A DNA stretch of 64,000 nt from JAGNNV01 sp031412915. Lineage in GTDB: Bacteria > Acidobacteriota > Vicinamibacteria > Fen-336 > JAGNNV01. Every line of letters begins with the position of its first letter. The first letter of the stretch is position 1. The DNA is taken from positions 1-64,000 of the forward strand of contig JANODX010000096.1 in assembly GCA_031412915.1 (NCBI GenBank), given 5' to 3'. Below the pieces are notes generated by a model. The model saw only the letters and a list, made by a program, of their open reading frames with translations, had not been told where the DNA came from and ran no database searches. Below, in pieces: positions 25,935-34,477 of this stretch. Made by a program: the position numbers and the translations under genes.

Positions 25935-27425
25935 ATGAAAACCGGCCCGGCTCGACGTCCCCTCCTCTTCGCCTCCCTCGCCCTCGCGTGGGCCGGACTC
26001 GCCGCACTCCCGGCGCTCCCGGCCGCCGCGCAGGAGACGGCCAAGCCTCTTTGGTCGGGTCGCTTCGACGTGGAGCCCAACAAAGCGCTTCTCGCCTGGG
26101 GCGCGTCGTTCGGATTCGACCGGCGGCTCTTCGAAGACGACGTCGCCGGCAGCATGGCCTGGGCCGAAGCACTCGGCCGGGCCAACGTGCTGACCCCACA
26201 AGAAGCGCAGGCCATTCAACGCGGTCTCTCCGCCATCCTCGAACAGGGCCGCGCCGATCCGTCGTTTCTCAAAGGCGCCGACGAAGACGTCCATTCGTTT
26301 GTCGAGCGCGTCCTGATCGAGCGCATCGGCGAGCCGGGCCGACGGCTCCACACCGGTCGCTCGCGCAACGACCAGGTGGGCGTCGACATGCGGCTCTACG
26401 TACGAAGGCGCGTCCCCGATATCCAGCGGTCCCTCCTCGCCGTGATCGACGCACTCGTGGCCCAGGCCGTCTCGGCCGGGGACGCCGTCATGCCCTCCTA
26501 CACCCACGTGCGCCGCGCGCAGCCCGTGCTCGTGGCGCACTATCTGCTGGCCCATGGAGCCGCCCTGCGCCGTGACGTGGACCGCTTCGCCGCAGTAAGC
26601 GCCGAAGCCGACGGCATGCCGCTGGGTGCCGGCGCCATCGCCGGAACCAACTACGCCGTGGATACCGCGTTCCTCGCCGCGAAGCTCGGCTTTTCGAAGG
26701 TGGTGGCCAACAGCATCGACGCCACCTCCGACCGGGACTACGTGAGCAGCTTCCTCCATGCCTCGTCGCTCGCCATGGTGCACCTGAGCCGCCTGGCCGA
26801 GGACGTGGTGTTCTTCACCGGCGAAGAGTTCGGCTTCTTCGTGCTCTCCGATGCGGTGGCCACGGGCAGCAGCCTGATGCCGCAGAAGAAGAACCCCGAC
26901 CCGATGGAGCTGGTGCGTGGCAAGGCCGGGCGCGCCATCGGTAACCTTGCGGGCTGGCTCTCCACGATGAAGGGCTTGCCGAGCGGGTACAACAAGGACC
27001 TGCAGGAAGACAAGGAAGTGCTGTTCGACAGCGAAGACACTCTCATGGGCTCAGCGGGTGCTGCCTCCGCGGTGGTGAGGACGCTCACCCTGGATCGCGC
27101 GCGCACAACCAGAGGCGCGTCCGGGTTTCTTCTCTCCACCGACGTGGCCGACTACCTGGTGAGCAAGGGTGTCGCCTTCCGCACCGCTCACGAGGTGGTG
27201 GGCGGCATGGTCCGCAAGATGCTGGCCGAGAGCAGGGAGTTCGAAGCCCTCACCCCCGCGGAGTGGAAGGCCTACCACCCGGCGTTTGGAGAAGACGTGA
27301 TGAAAGCGGTCACGGCGCAGTCCTCCGTGCGCGCCAAGAAGACGCCGCAGTCGACCAACCCCGATGCGGTGAAGGCGCAGCTCGCCGAAATTCAGCAGTG
27401 GCTGGTCAGCCAGAAGGCGAAATGA
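25935..27425 (+). CDS. argH: Argininosuccinate lyase with signal peptide
   Basis: 496 residues. From about residue 37 it is a full-length argininosuccinate lyase (KPLWSGRFDVEPN.., 462 residues). It has HTGRSRNDQV at 139-148, the catalytic Thr-His at 190-191 (YTHVRRAQPV) and the fumarase/aspartase signature GSSLMPQKKNPD at 311-322 with the catalytic serine. Before it is a typical export signal: RR, a hydrophobic core LLFASLALAWAGLAAL and PAAAQE for cleavage. No alternative start exists between the signal and the enzyme. AAAGGAA precedes the ATG by five bases. ArgH is normally cytoplasmic, so export is unusual. A secreted MBL-fold hydrolase follows in the same operon. Confidence 0.9.
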   Translation: MKTGPARRPLLFASLALAWAGLAALPALPAAAQETAKPLWSGRFDVEPNKALLAWGASFGFDRRLFEDDVAGSMAWAEALGRANVLTPQEAQAIQRGLSAILEQGRADPSFLKGADEDVHSFVERVLIERIGEPGRRLHTGRSRNDQVGVDMRLYVRRRVPDIQRSLLAVIDALVAQAVSAGDAVMPSYTHVRRAQPVLVAHYLLAHGAALRRDVDRFAAVSAEADGMPLGAGAIAGTNYAVDTAFLAAKLGFSKVVANSIDATSDRDYVSSFLHASSLAMVHLSRLAEDVVFFTGEEFGFFVLSDAVATGSSLMPQKKNPDPMELVRGKAGRAIGNLAGWLSTMKGLPSGYNKDLQEDKEVLFDSEDTLMGSAGAASAVVRTLTLDRARTTRGASGFLLSTDVADYLVSKGVAFRTAHEVVGGMVRKMLAESREFEALTPAEWKAYHPAFGEDVMKAVTAQSSVRAKKTPQSTNPDAVKAQLAEIQQWLVSQKAK

Positions 27426-27454
27426 CCCGCGGGCGAAGGAGGGCTGACCTCTCT

Positions 27455-28534
27455 ATGATGAAGCCCATGTCCAATCGCTTCTATCTCCTTTCCGCCCTCG
27501 TCCTCGCGGGCCTCTCCACCCCGTTTGCCCTGCCCGGCGCAGCCCAGGGGACCAGGCCCCCGGGATCCGACTTCACCGGCCCCGCCTTCACCATCAACAA
27601 GATTCAGGATGGCATCTATCACGCCGTGGGCACGGGCGCCTTGTCGGTCGGGTGCAACGCCTCGGTCATCGTGAACGAGAACGATGTCCTGATCGTGGAC
27701 TCGAACAGCAATCCCGCGGCGGCCCTCGCGCTGACCGAGGAACTGAAGGCCGTCACGACCAAGCCCGTGGGCTATGTGGTGAACACGCACTGGCACTGGG
27801 ACCACGCGCACGGCAACCAGGTCTACGCGCCCCCGGCGCAGGTGATCGGCCACGAGTTCACGCGGCGGATGCTTCTTATGGGCGAGTCGAAGCGCGGACG
27901 ATCGTGGGATATGTTCGTGGGTACGCTGCCCAGGCAGATCGAGACGCTGCGGCAACAGGTGACCACAACCGCCGAGGGCCCGGACCGCGACAAACTGAAG
28001 GCGCAACTCATAGCCCAGGAGAATTACCTGAAGGCCACGAACGCCATCACGGTGACGCCGCCCGCCGTGACCTTCTCGGAGTCGATGACGCTGTTCCTAG
28101 GGGGCCGCGAGATTCGCCTGCTCTTTCTCGGCCGCGGCCACACCGGCGGCGACATCGTCGTCTTCCTGCCGAAGGAACGCGTGCTCGTGAGCGGCGACCT
28201 CCTGACCGCCGGACCCGCCTACCTGGGCGATGGCTACCCCGAGGAGTGGATCGCCACCCTCGACCGGTTGAAGAACATCGAGTTCGACACGGTCCTGCCC
28301 GGCCACGGCGCGGCCTTTCAAGGCAAGGCGAAGATCGACCACTTTCAGTCGTACCTCCGCGATTTCTGGAGCCAGGCCCAGAAGCTCCACGCCGCGGGGG
28401 TGAAGCCCGAGGAAGCGGCCAGGCTGGTCGACATGCGATCGCATGCGGCGGACTATCCGACCCTGACCACGGTGGGTGTCCTCGACCACGGTCTCTACCG
28501 CGCCTACGATCTGCTGGATGGGAAAGTGCGATAG
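27455..28534 (+). CDS. Secreted metallo-beta-lactamase-fold hydrolase
   Basis: 359 residues with a signal peptide (MSNRFYLLSALVLAGLSTPFALPGAAQ). The zinc motif HWHWDHAHG is followed by GRGHTGGDIVV, SGDLLTAGP and LPGHGAAF, all in the order of the MBL superfamily. Such periplasmic members include hydrolases related to quinoprotein-relay and SoxH-like proteins; the substrate is unknown. Starts at 27455, 27458 and 27467 are in frame. AGGAGG at 27437-27442 favours the first two. It follows argH by about 30 bases and ends convergent with iorB. Confidence 0.87.
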   Translation: MMKPMSNRFYLLSALVLAGLSTPFALPGAAQGTRPPGSDFTGPAFTINKIQDGIYHAVGTGALSVGCNASVIVNENDVLIVDSNSNPAAALALTEELKAVTTKPVGYVVNTHWHWDHAHGNQVYAPPAQVIGHEFTRRMLLMGESKRGRSWDMFVGTLPRQIETLRQQVTTTAEGPDRDKLKAQLIAQENYLKATNAITVTPPAVTFSESMTLFLGGREIRLLFLGRGHTGGDIVVFLPKERVLVSGDLLTAGPAYLGDGYPEEWIATLDRLKNIEFDTVLPGHGAAFQGKAKIDHFQSYLRDFWSQAQKLHAAGVKPEEAARLVDMRSHAADYPTLTTVGVLDHGLYRAYDLLDGKVR

Positions 28535-28567
28535 GCCGTTTCTCCGAGGCGTGGGCGCCGATTGAAC

Positions 28568-30109
28568 TCAAGAGAGGCGCTTTAGTGCCTCGGCAAACTG
28601 TTGTCCGCTTTCATCCGCCATGGCGGCATCGCGCAACTCTCTGACCACCGCAGAAGCCCCGTCTTTCTGGCGGAGGGTCGGGAGCACTCTCATGATCTCG
28701 TCGAAACTGCGGCGCCCGCGCTGGTGGGTGTCCCCATAGCCCTTCACGACTCGCGGAAGCTCCGCCAGTTCGAGCGCCAACCCATAGTCTTCCGAAGCGA
28801 CACCGGGGAACAGGGCCAGCCACTCGCCGATCCGGCGATGCTCATCCTGAAAACGCAGCGATCGCCTCCGGAAGCGGCGCAAGCCCGCCAGCGCGTACAG
28901 CTGCAGAAAGCCCCGCAACGACGTGGTCTGCAAAATCATGCCCCGGCTCGCGAACTTCGTGATCCAGTTGTTCAGCCAGCCGCGGTTCATGAGCCAGCGG
29001 CCGAACCCGGCCGGAAGTATGTCGGAGATCTCCTCGAGACCGGGGTGCAGGAACTCACTGATGTTGACGAGTTGGGCGGCGGAAGCTCGCGATTCGCGCT
29101 GGACGCGTTCGAAGCGGGCGCTTCGGGTCTTGAGATCGGCCACGCGAATTGCGTCCTCGTAGCTCATCCATAGCGCCAGGTGGCGGCCCGCTTCGCGCAG
29201 CAGCCGGAATTCGCCGTCGCCGTGGGCGGCATCCAGGCTTCTCAGGACGTCCAAACGGTCGAGGTAGTCGGCCACATACGCCTCGTCCTGATAGTCGGCC
29301 AGGCGTTCCATCCCGGGAAACAGTATGTCGTGACACTGATGAGGGAAACTCCTGAGGATCCGGTCGGCGAGACTGCGCAACCGAGGGCCGGTCTCGCGAT
29401 GGGGTGGCTGGGCCTTTGGCAATTTCGGCTCTGCGGGCGAGGTCGCGGACCGGAAGCCCGCGGCAAAGGCGGCCAGGCTCGAGTCGACGCCAACTTCGCC
29501 ACGGCGGACGGCGTCCTCGAACTCCTCGCGGCGAAAAGGCAGGGCGGCGGAGCCTGCGAGAGCGCCAAACAAGACGGCGCTGATCACGCTGCGCTGGGCG
29601 TCTGCGATACTTTCGAAATCATCCTGAACCAGTGTCTTCGAAGCCGCACGGCACGCCTCGATCAGCTTTCCTGCATCGACTTTGCCATCACCGATGGCCG
29701 TCTTCTCGGTCATCGAATAGACGCGATGGGTGGACGCAATCAGGGTCGTTCGATCCGGCGTCACCAGCCCGCGCGCTATGGCACGTCCCGCCTCCATCAA
29801 TTCGGACGCCAGCACGACATCCACTTCTCCGGGAACCGGCATGAGGGCCAGGACCGGGCTCCTGCCCGCGGCGCGCGCCGGCTCCTCCGGGAAGATCTCG
29901 ACGTAGTAGATGGTCGACCCCGTGCGCTGGGCGACGCCGGGAACGGAGGTGGTCTGGGCGCAGTAGCCTGCATGCTCGGCAAGATCGCCGATCCAATCCG
30001 CCAGGACGCCTCCCCCTTCTCCTCCCATGGCCAGGATCGCGATGGTGATCGCGCGGGGCCTGGGCGTCGTGGCGTTGGCAGCGGATGGGGCCAGGGGACT
30101 CGTGGTCAT
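28568..30109 (-). CDS. iorB: Indolepyruvate ferredoxin oxidoreductase, beta subunit with long C-terminal extension
   Basis: 513 residues. The N-terminal 200 or so form the gamma/beta-type pyruvate:ferredoxin oxidoreductase domain (AILAMGGEGGGVLADWIGDLAEHAGY, TSVPGVAQRTGSTIYYVE). The rest is the large helical extension found in long bacterial IorB forms (family DUF6537), of unknown role. With IorA it oxidatively decarboxylates arylpyruvates to aryl-acetyl-CoA, reducing ferredoxin. ATG at 30109 has GGGAG seven bases upstream. It is the last gene of the 36270-28568 operon, 36 bases after iorA. Confidence 0.9.
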   Translation of the reverse strand: MTTSPLAPSAANATTPRPRAITIAILAMGGEGGGVLADWIGDLAEHAGYCAQTTSVPGVAQRTGSTIYYVEIFPEEPARAAGRSPVLALMPVPGEVDVVLASELMEAGRAIARGLVTPDRTTLIASTHRVYSMTEKTAIGDGKVDAGKLIEACRAASKTLVQDDFESIADAQRSVISAVLFGALAGSAALPFRREEFEDAVRRGEVGVDSSLAAFAAGFRSATSPAEPKLPKAQPPHRETGPRLRSLADRILRSFPHQCHDILFPGMERLADYQDEAYVADYLDRLDVLRSLDAAHGDGEFRLLREAGRHLALWMSYEDAIRVADLKTRSARFERVQRESRASAAQLVNISEFLHPGLEEISDILPAGFGRWLMNRGWLNNWITKFASRGMILQTTSLRGFLQLYALAGLRRFRRRSLRFQDEHRRIGEWLALFPGVASEDYGLALELAELPRVVKGYGDTHQRGRRSFDEIMRVLPTLRQKDGASAVVRELRDAAMADESGQQFAEALKRLS

Positions 30110-30120
30110 TCCAGACTCCC

Positions 30121-30141
30121 AATTCCCAATTCCCAATTCCC
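30121..30141 (-). repeat. Heptamer tandem repeat in the iorA-iorB gap
   Basis: Three perfect copies of GGGAATT on the minus strand, followed by GGGAG. They lie between the iorA stop and the iorB ATG and reproduce purine-rich, ribosome-site-like sequence. Slippage here would change spacing to iorB but not its frame. Confidence 0.85.
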
Positions 30142-30145
30142 GAGC

Positions 30146-32305
30146 TCAGGCGGCAAAGCCCGCGAGTCGTCGGTCGGTGCGACGCTGCAGGAAGCTGATG
30201 ACGCCTCTGCGAACCCGCGACTTGAGGCCTTCCCACCCGGTCGGATTGGAGACAATGTCCATGCGGAAAAACGATGGACACAGCTTCGCCGCATGCGCCA
30301 CCTCGCCACACAGGCCGCAGCCGATGCAACTGTCGATCACCGTGGCTACCGGATCCTGTCGGAGTGGATCCGGATTGGGGCGCACGGTCAGGGAGGGACA
30401 CCCGGAGAGCCGAATGCAGGAATGATCACCCGTGCACGTGTCCTCATCGACTCCAAACCTCTCGCGCACCACCCTCTTTCCCTCTTTCGCCAACTTGAGC
30501 ATGAGGGGCTTCACGCGACGTTCGCGGTTCAGCGCACACTCGCTCTGGGCGACGATGACTTTGGGGCCCTTCTCCCTGGTGATGAGCGCCTCCTTCAGCA
30601 CGTCCCGCATTCGAGCGAGGTCGTAGGTACGAGTGACTTCCCGAACCCATTTCACACCAACGCCCCGAACCGCGTTGGCGATCGAGAGCCGGGTCGTGCG
30701 AATCGGATTGGCGGCCGCGGAGGAAAGGATGTCCTGCCCCCCCGTCGCCGCGGTGTAAGCGTTGTCCACCACGACCAGGACGCTGTCGCTCTTGTTGAAC
30801 ACCGCGTTTCCGACCCCGCTGGTCAGGCCGTTGTGCCAGAAGCCTCCGTCGCCCATGATGCTGAGCGTCCGCTTGTCGGTCTGCGTGCTGTTGAAAGCGG
30901 CCGCACCCGCCCAACCCAGTCCGTAGCCCATCGTGGTCGCACCAAGATTGAATGGGGGAAGGATGGAAAAGAGGTGGCAACCGATGTCGCAACTCATGTG
31001 ATGCGGGCCGATTTCGCGCTCCACCAGTTTGATCGCGGTAAAGATGGGGCGTTCCGGGCAGCCCGTGCAGAATGAAGGCGGGCGGGGATGGACCAGACTC
31101 TCCGCGGCTTGGATGGCCTGAGGCTTAGGCTCGGCCGGGCGGACCACCGTGGGCAGGTGTTCCCGGTCGATCAACCGGGGGGCATAGGTGTCGACAAACT
31201 TCAGGATGCCCCGGATGACCGCGGCCGGCGTGTATTCGCCGGCCATCGGCAGCATGTCCTTGCCGTGGATTCTTGCCGGCGCCCCTGCCTTGCGCAGGAT
31301 CACGTTCAGATTCTGTTCGAGAAAGTCGGGCTGGCCTTCTTCGACCATGAGCACCGCGCGCTTTCCCGCGCAGAAGCGAACGATCTCCGCATCCACCAGG
31401 GGATAGGTCACGTTCAGGATGGAAAGCGGAATGGCGCTGTTTCCAAAGGCATCGGACAACCCCAGGAGTTCCAGCGATCGGATCGTGGTGTTGTACATGC
31501 CTCCCTGCAGAATGATCCCGAAATCCTGGGCATCTTCGGCGACGAATTCGTTGAGGCGGTGTTCCTGAATGAACCTTTGGGCGGCCGGCCAGCGAGTGTG
31601 GATCTTCTCTTCCTCATGCAGGAAGCTCCCCGGAGGCAAGACGATCCGGTTGACGTCCCGAACCGGCTTTTCGATCGCGTCCTTCAAGGTGAACGCGGGC
31701 CGGACGTTGTCTTTCGCGATGAAGCTCCCGTGAACGTGGCACGCTCGAATTCGCAATTCGAGCATCACGGGAGTATTGGTCGCCTCCGACAACGCGAAAC
31801 CCTGTTCGACCGCGTTCACAATGGAGGGAAGATTCGGGCGGGGATCCAGCAGCCACATCTGCGACTTCATGGCGAACGCGTGCGAACGCTCCTGCATGAT
31901 GCTGGACCCTTCGCCGTAGTCCTCCCCGACGATGATGAGCGCTCCGCCGATCACCCCGCCCGAAGCGAGGTTCGCCAGGGCGTCGGAGGCGACGTTGGTG
32001 CCGACCGTCGATTTGAAGGTCACGGCCCCGCGGAGGGGATAGTTGACGGAGGCGGCGAGGGTGGCGGCGGCGGTCGCTTCCGAGGCGCTGTGCTCGAAGT
32101 GGACGCCCAGCTCATTCAGGATGTCGTTCGCATCCGTCAGCACGTCCATCAGGTGCGAGATCGGCGCACCCTGGTAGCCGGCCACGTACGACACCCCGGA
32201 CTGCAGCAGAGCCTTGGTGACCGCGAGGATTCCCTCCCCCCGGAATTCTTCGCCGTGGCCCAGGTAGAGCTTCTGGACTTCCTTCTTAAAGAACCGTTCC
32301 GCCAT
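30146..32305 (-). CDS. iorA: Indolepyruvate ferredoxin oxidoreductase, alpha subunit
   Basis: 719 residues, the normal size. The N-terminal pyrimidine domain has GYQGAPISHLMDVL and HSASEATAAATLAASVNYPLRG. The TPP domain has CTGCPERPIF, DIGCHLF and GDGGFWHNGLTSGVGNAVFN.. VVVDN. A C-terminal ferredoxin-like domain carries CTGDHSCIRLSGCP and CIGCGLCGEVAHAAKLCP for [4Fe-4S] clusters. It catalyses arylpyruvate + CoA to aryl-acetyl-CoA + CO2 with ferredoxin as acceptor, using tryptophan, phenylalanine and tyrosine transamination products. ATG at 32305 has GAAGAG close by; the upstream open frame is not typical sequence. Confidence 0.95.
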   Translation of the reverse strand: MAERFFKKEVQKLYLGHGEEFRGEGILAVTKALLQSGVSYVAGYQGAPISHLMDVLTDANDILNELGVHFEHSASEATAAATLAASVNYPLRGAVTFKSTVGTNVASDALANLASGGVIGGALIIVGEDYGEGSSIMQERSHAFAMKSQMWLLDPRPNLPSIVNAVEQGFALSEATNTPVMLELRIRACHVHGSFIAKDNVRPAFTLKDAIEKPVRDVNRIVLPPGSFLHEEEKIHTRWPAAQRFIQEHRLNEFVAEDAQDFGIILQGGMYNTTIRSLELLGLSDAFGNSAIPLSILNVTYPLVDAEIVRFCAGKRAVLMVEEGQPDFLEQNLNVILRKAGAPARIHGKDMLPMAGEYTPAAVIRGILKFVDTYAPRLIDREHLPTVVRPAEPKPQAIQAAESLVHPRPPSFCTGCPERPIFTAIKLVEREIGPHHMSCDIGCHLFSILPPFNLGATTMGYGLGWAGAAAFNSTQTDKRTLSIMGDGGFWHNGLTSGVGNAVFNKSDSVLVVVDNAYTAATGGQDILSSAAANPIRTTRLSIANAVRGVGVKWVREVTRTYDLARMRDVLKEALITREKGPKVIVAQSECALNRERRVKPLMLKLAKEGKRVVRERFGVDEDTCTGDHSCIRLSGCPSLTVRPNPDPLRQDPVATVIDSCIGCGLCGEVAHAAKLCPSFFRMDIVSNPTGWEGLKSRVRRGVISFLQRRTDRRLAGFAA

Positions 32306-32334
32306 CTCTTCGACACCTGAGGTCCAGGTCGGCG

Positions 32335-33120
32335 CTATCTCCCGGCCACCAGGGCAAGCACGCGGCACGGACTGCCGGACCCGTGGACGATTTTCAACGG
32401 GGGCGTGATCAGGATCGCCCCTTTGGGAGGCAGCAGATCCAGATTCGTCAAACTCGCGAGACCGAACCTGTTGCTGCCGTGCATGCCGCTGTGACACGGA
32501 AAGGGCGGTTCGAACCGGAACGCCTGTCCCGCGTCGGTCCCAACTCCTTCCGACCCCCAGCCGACGACATCCCGTTCCCGCGCCAGAAACGGCACCAGAT
32601 CGGGATGCGGACCGGGAACGTGCGCCCCATCTTCCTTGATATTCAGGAAAGCATCCGGATCCGTGCGCCTGGACCAATCGGTCCGCATCAGTACCCAGGA
32701 GCCGGACTCGATGCGGCCATGCTCCTTCTCCCATGCTTCGACGTGCTGCGCAGTCAGCAGAAAATCGGGATCGGCCGCGACCTCGCGGGAGGCGTCGATG
32801 ACGCAAGCAGGTGCAATGAATCGGGCCGCCTCGATGGTGTCGGTTGCGTTCTTCGGATAGTCCTTTCCCGATACCCAGTGAACGGGCGCGTCGAAATGCG
32901 TGCCCGTGTGCTCCCCGCAGGAGAAGTTGTTCCAGTACCAGGCCGGTCCTCTCTCGTCGTACCTGGAGATTTCCTCCAGACGGAAAGGCTTCGATTTTCC
33001 AAACTCCGGGGGGAGTTGAATCACCGCGGTTTCGGTTTCGAGGGGCTGGCTCAGATCGATCACCCGGATAGCACCCGTAACGAGGGCTCGGGCAAATCGG
33101 CCCAGAAGGTCTTCTTCCAT
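32335..33120 (-). CDS. Cyclase-family metal hydrolase (kynurenine formamidase-like)
   Basis: 261 residues. The metal-binding signature HTGTHFDAPVHW is that of the cyclase superfamily (KynB-type arylformamidase, isatin hydrolase and others); VIDLSQPLETETAV at the N-terminus and GWGSEGVGTDAG in the second half also fit. It would hydrolyse an amide or lactam. Given iorAB directly downstream and kynU elsewhere in the window, an N-formylkynurenine- or indole-derived substrate is plausible but not shown. GGAGGA lies eight bases before the ATG. Part of the five-gene minus-strand operon. Confidence 0.85.
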   Translation of the reverse strand: MEEDLLGRFARALVTGAIRVIDLSQPLETETAVIQLPPEFGKSKPFRLEEISRYDERGPAWYWNNFSCGEHTGTHFDAPVHWVSGKDYPKNATDTIEAARFIAPACVIDASREVAADPDFLLTAQHVEAWEKEHGRIESGSWVLMRTDWSRRTDPDAFLNIKEDGAHVPGPHPDLVPFLARERDVVGWGSEGVGTDAGQAFRFEPPFPCHSGMHGSNRFGLASLTNLDLLPPKGAILITPPLKIVHGSGSPCRVLALVAGR

Positions 33121-33160
33121 CGGGCTATCCTCCAAATCGGACGAGCGCTTTCCCTCGTCC

Positions 33161-34477
33161 CTAGAACGTCTGGGCTTTGAGCCGGAAGACCGACTCCAGT
33201 TCAGGATTGCGGTCCTTGCCGAGGACGCGGTCCGCAACATATTCGCCCACCACCGGGGCGTGCTTGTAGCCGTGGCCGGAGCCGCCGCCCACGAGCCAGA
33301 CGTTCTCGAGGCCCGGGTGCCGGTCGATGATGAAGTGTTCGTCGACACTCATCTCCAGCTGGCAGACCCGGCTTTCCACCAGGGGTTGATTCGCCAGGGC
33401 GGGAAAGCGCATCGCGAGGTAGTCACGCGCCCGCTTCACCTGATAGGCCGAGACGATCCGCTCGTCGGTGTCGGGATCGAAGGCGGTCAATTCGCCCGCC
33501 GGGCAGACTTTGAAGCCGCGATGGTCGAAACTGGGGAAGCCGTAGTAGCCGGAGTTGCTCGAGTCTTCCTCCGCGAAATTCGGGAAGTTCGGGTAGCTGA
33601 AGCGATCGTCACCGGAGGGGGTGCCGAAGAAGAAGACGTCGCGCCGGGGCGTGAAGAGCTTCTTCTGCATGAGATCGGGGAACACCTTGCGCAGCCAGGG
33701 GCCGCAGGCGAAGACATAGGTCGCCGCGGCGAGAGGGGCGCCGGAGGACAGGGACACGTCGAGCAGCCGCGAGCCGGACTGACGGCCGGGTTGGGCACGG
33801 GCGATGCGGAACCGGCCGCCCTTCTTCTGAAACGCATCGGAGACGGCCATACAGCCTTCGCGCGCCTTGAGAACGCCGGTGGTCGGCTCGAAGAGCGCCA
33901 CCCCGACCCCCTCGGCGGTCATCTGCGGGTAGCGCCGCCTCACCTCTTCCGGGGAAAGCCTCTCGTTCGGGACCTTGTACCTGTCCAGCACCGCCTGGGT
34001 CACCTTCAGGCTCTCGTTCCATTCCGGGGCGAGCAGAATGCGACCGGTCTCGAAGAGAAGCCGCTTGCCCCACTCCTGCTCCCGGGCCCGCCACAGGCCG
34101 AAGGCCTCCAACACCCAACGCGTGTAGAGCTCGCGGTCCGCGTAGCCGGCGCGGATCTGACGCGTCTCTCCTCCCGAACTGCTCCGCGAATTCCCGGGCC
34201 CGTAGGCGTCGACCAGCGTCACCGAGGCGCCCCGCTCGCGCAGGGCGAGGGCCGTCCATCCCCCGAAAGCACCCGCTCCGATCACGACAACCTCGGGGCT
34301 GGTCTGCGCGCGTGCCCGCGAGGCCACGGCGAGGACACCCGCCTGCACGCCCGCCGCCTCGAGAAAGGTGCGCCGATCCAGTTGTCTCATGGGTCGGGCC
34401 CCCTCGGCCGCGCGCACACCCGACTCGAGGGCGCCATTCACCGAAGCATTCCCGTCCATGCTGTTCGTCTTCTTCAC
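33161..34477 (-). CDS. Tat-exported sarcosine-oxidase-like flavoenzyme
   Basis: 438 residues. A twin-arginine leader (DRRTFLEAAGVQAG, residues 34-47) precedes the FAD-binding VVVIGAGAFGG at 63-73. The C-terminal SRVCQLEMSVDEHFIIDRHP (cysteine at 372) and GGGSGHGYKHAPVVGEY closely match the segments of monomeric sarcosine oxidase and N-methyltryptophan oxidase, where this cysteine binds FAD covalently. Expected reaction: oxidation of a secondary or primary amine with oxygen, producing peroxide. The GTG start at 34477 overlaps the upstream stop as GTGA and has GGGAGG seven bases before it, indicating coupling. Confidence 0.88.
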   Translation of the reverse strand: MKKTNSMDGNASVNGALESGVRAAEGARPMRQLDRRTFLEAAGVQAGVLAVASRARAQTSPEVVVIGAGAFGGWTALALRERGASVTLVDAYGPGNSRSSSGGETRQIRAGYADRELYTRWVLEAFGLWRAREQEWGKRLLFETGRILLAPEWNESLKVTQAVLDRYKVPNERLSPEEVRRRYPQMTAEGVGVALFEPTTGVLKAREGCMAVSDAFQKKGGRFRIARAQPGRQSGSRLLDVSLSSGAPLAAATYVFACGPWLRKVFPDLMQKKLFTPRRDVFFFGTPSGDDRFSYPNFPNFAEEDSSNSGYYGFPSFDHRGFKVCPAGELTAFDPDTDERIVSAYQVKRARDYLAMRFPALANQPLVESRVCQLEMSVDEHFIIDRHPGLENVWLVGGGSGHGYKHAPVVGEYVADRVLGKDRNPELESVFRLKAQTF

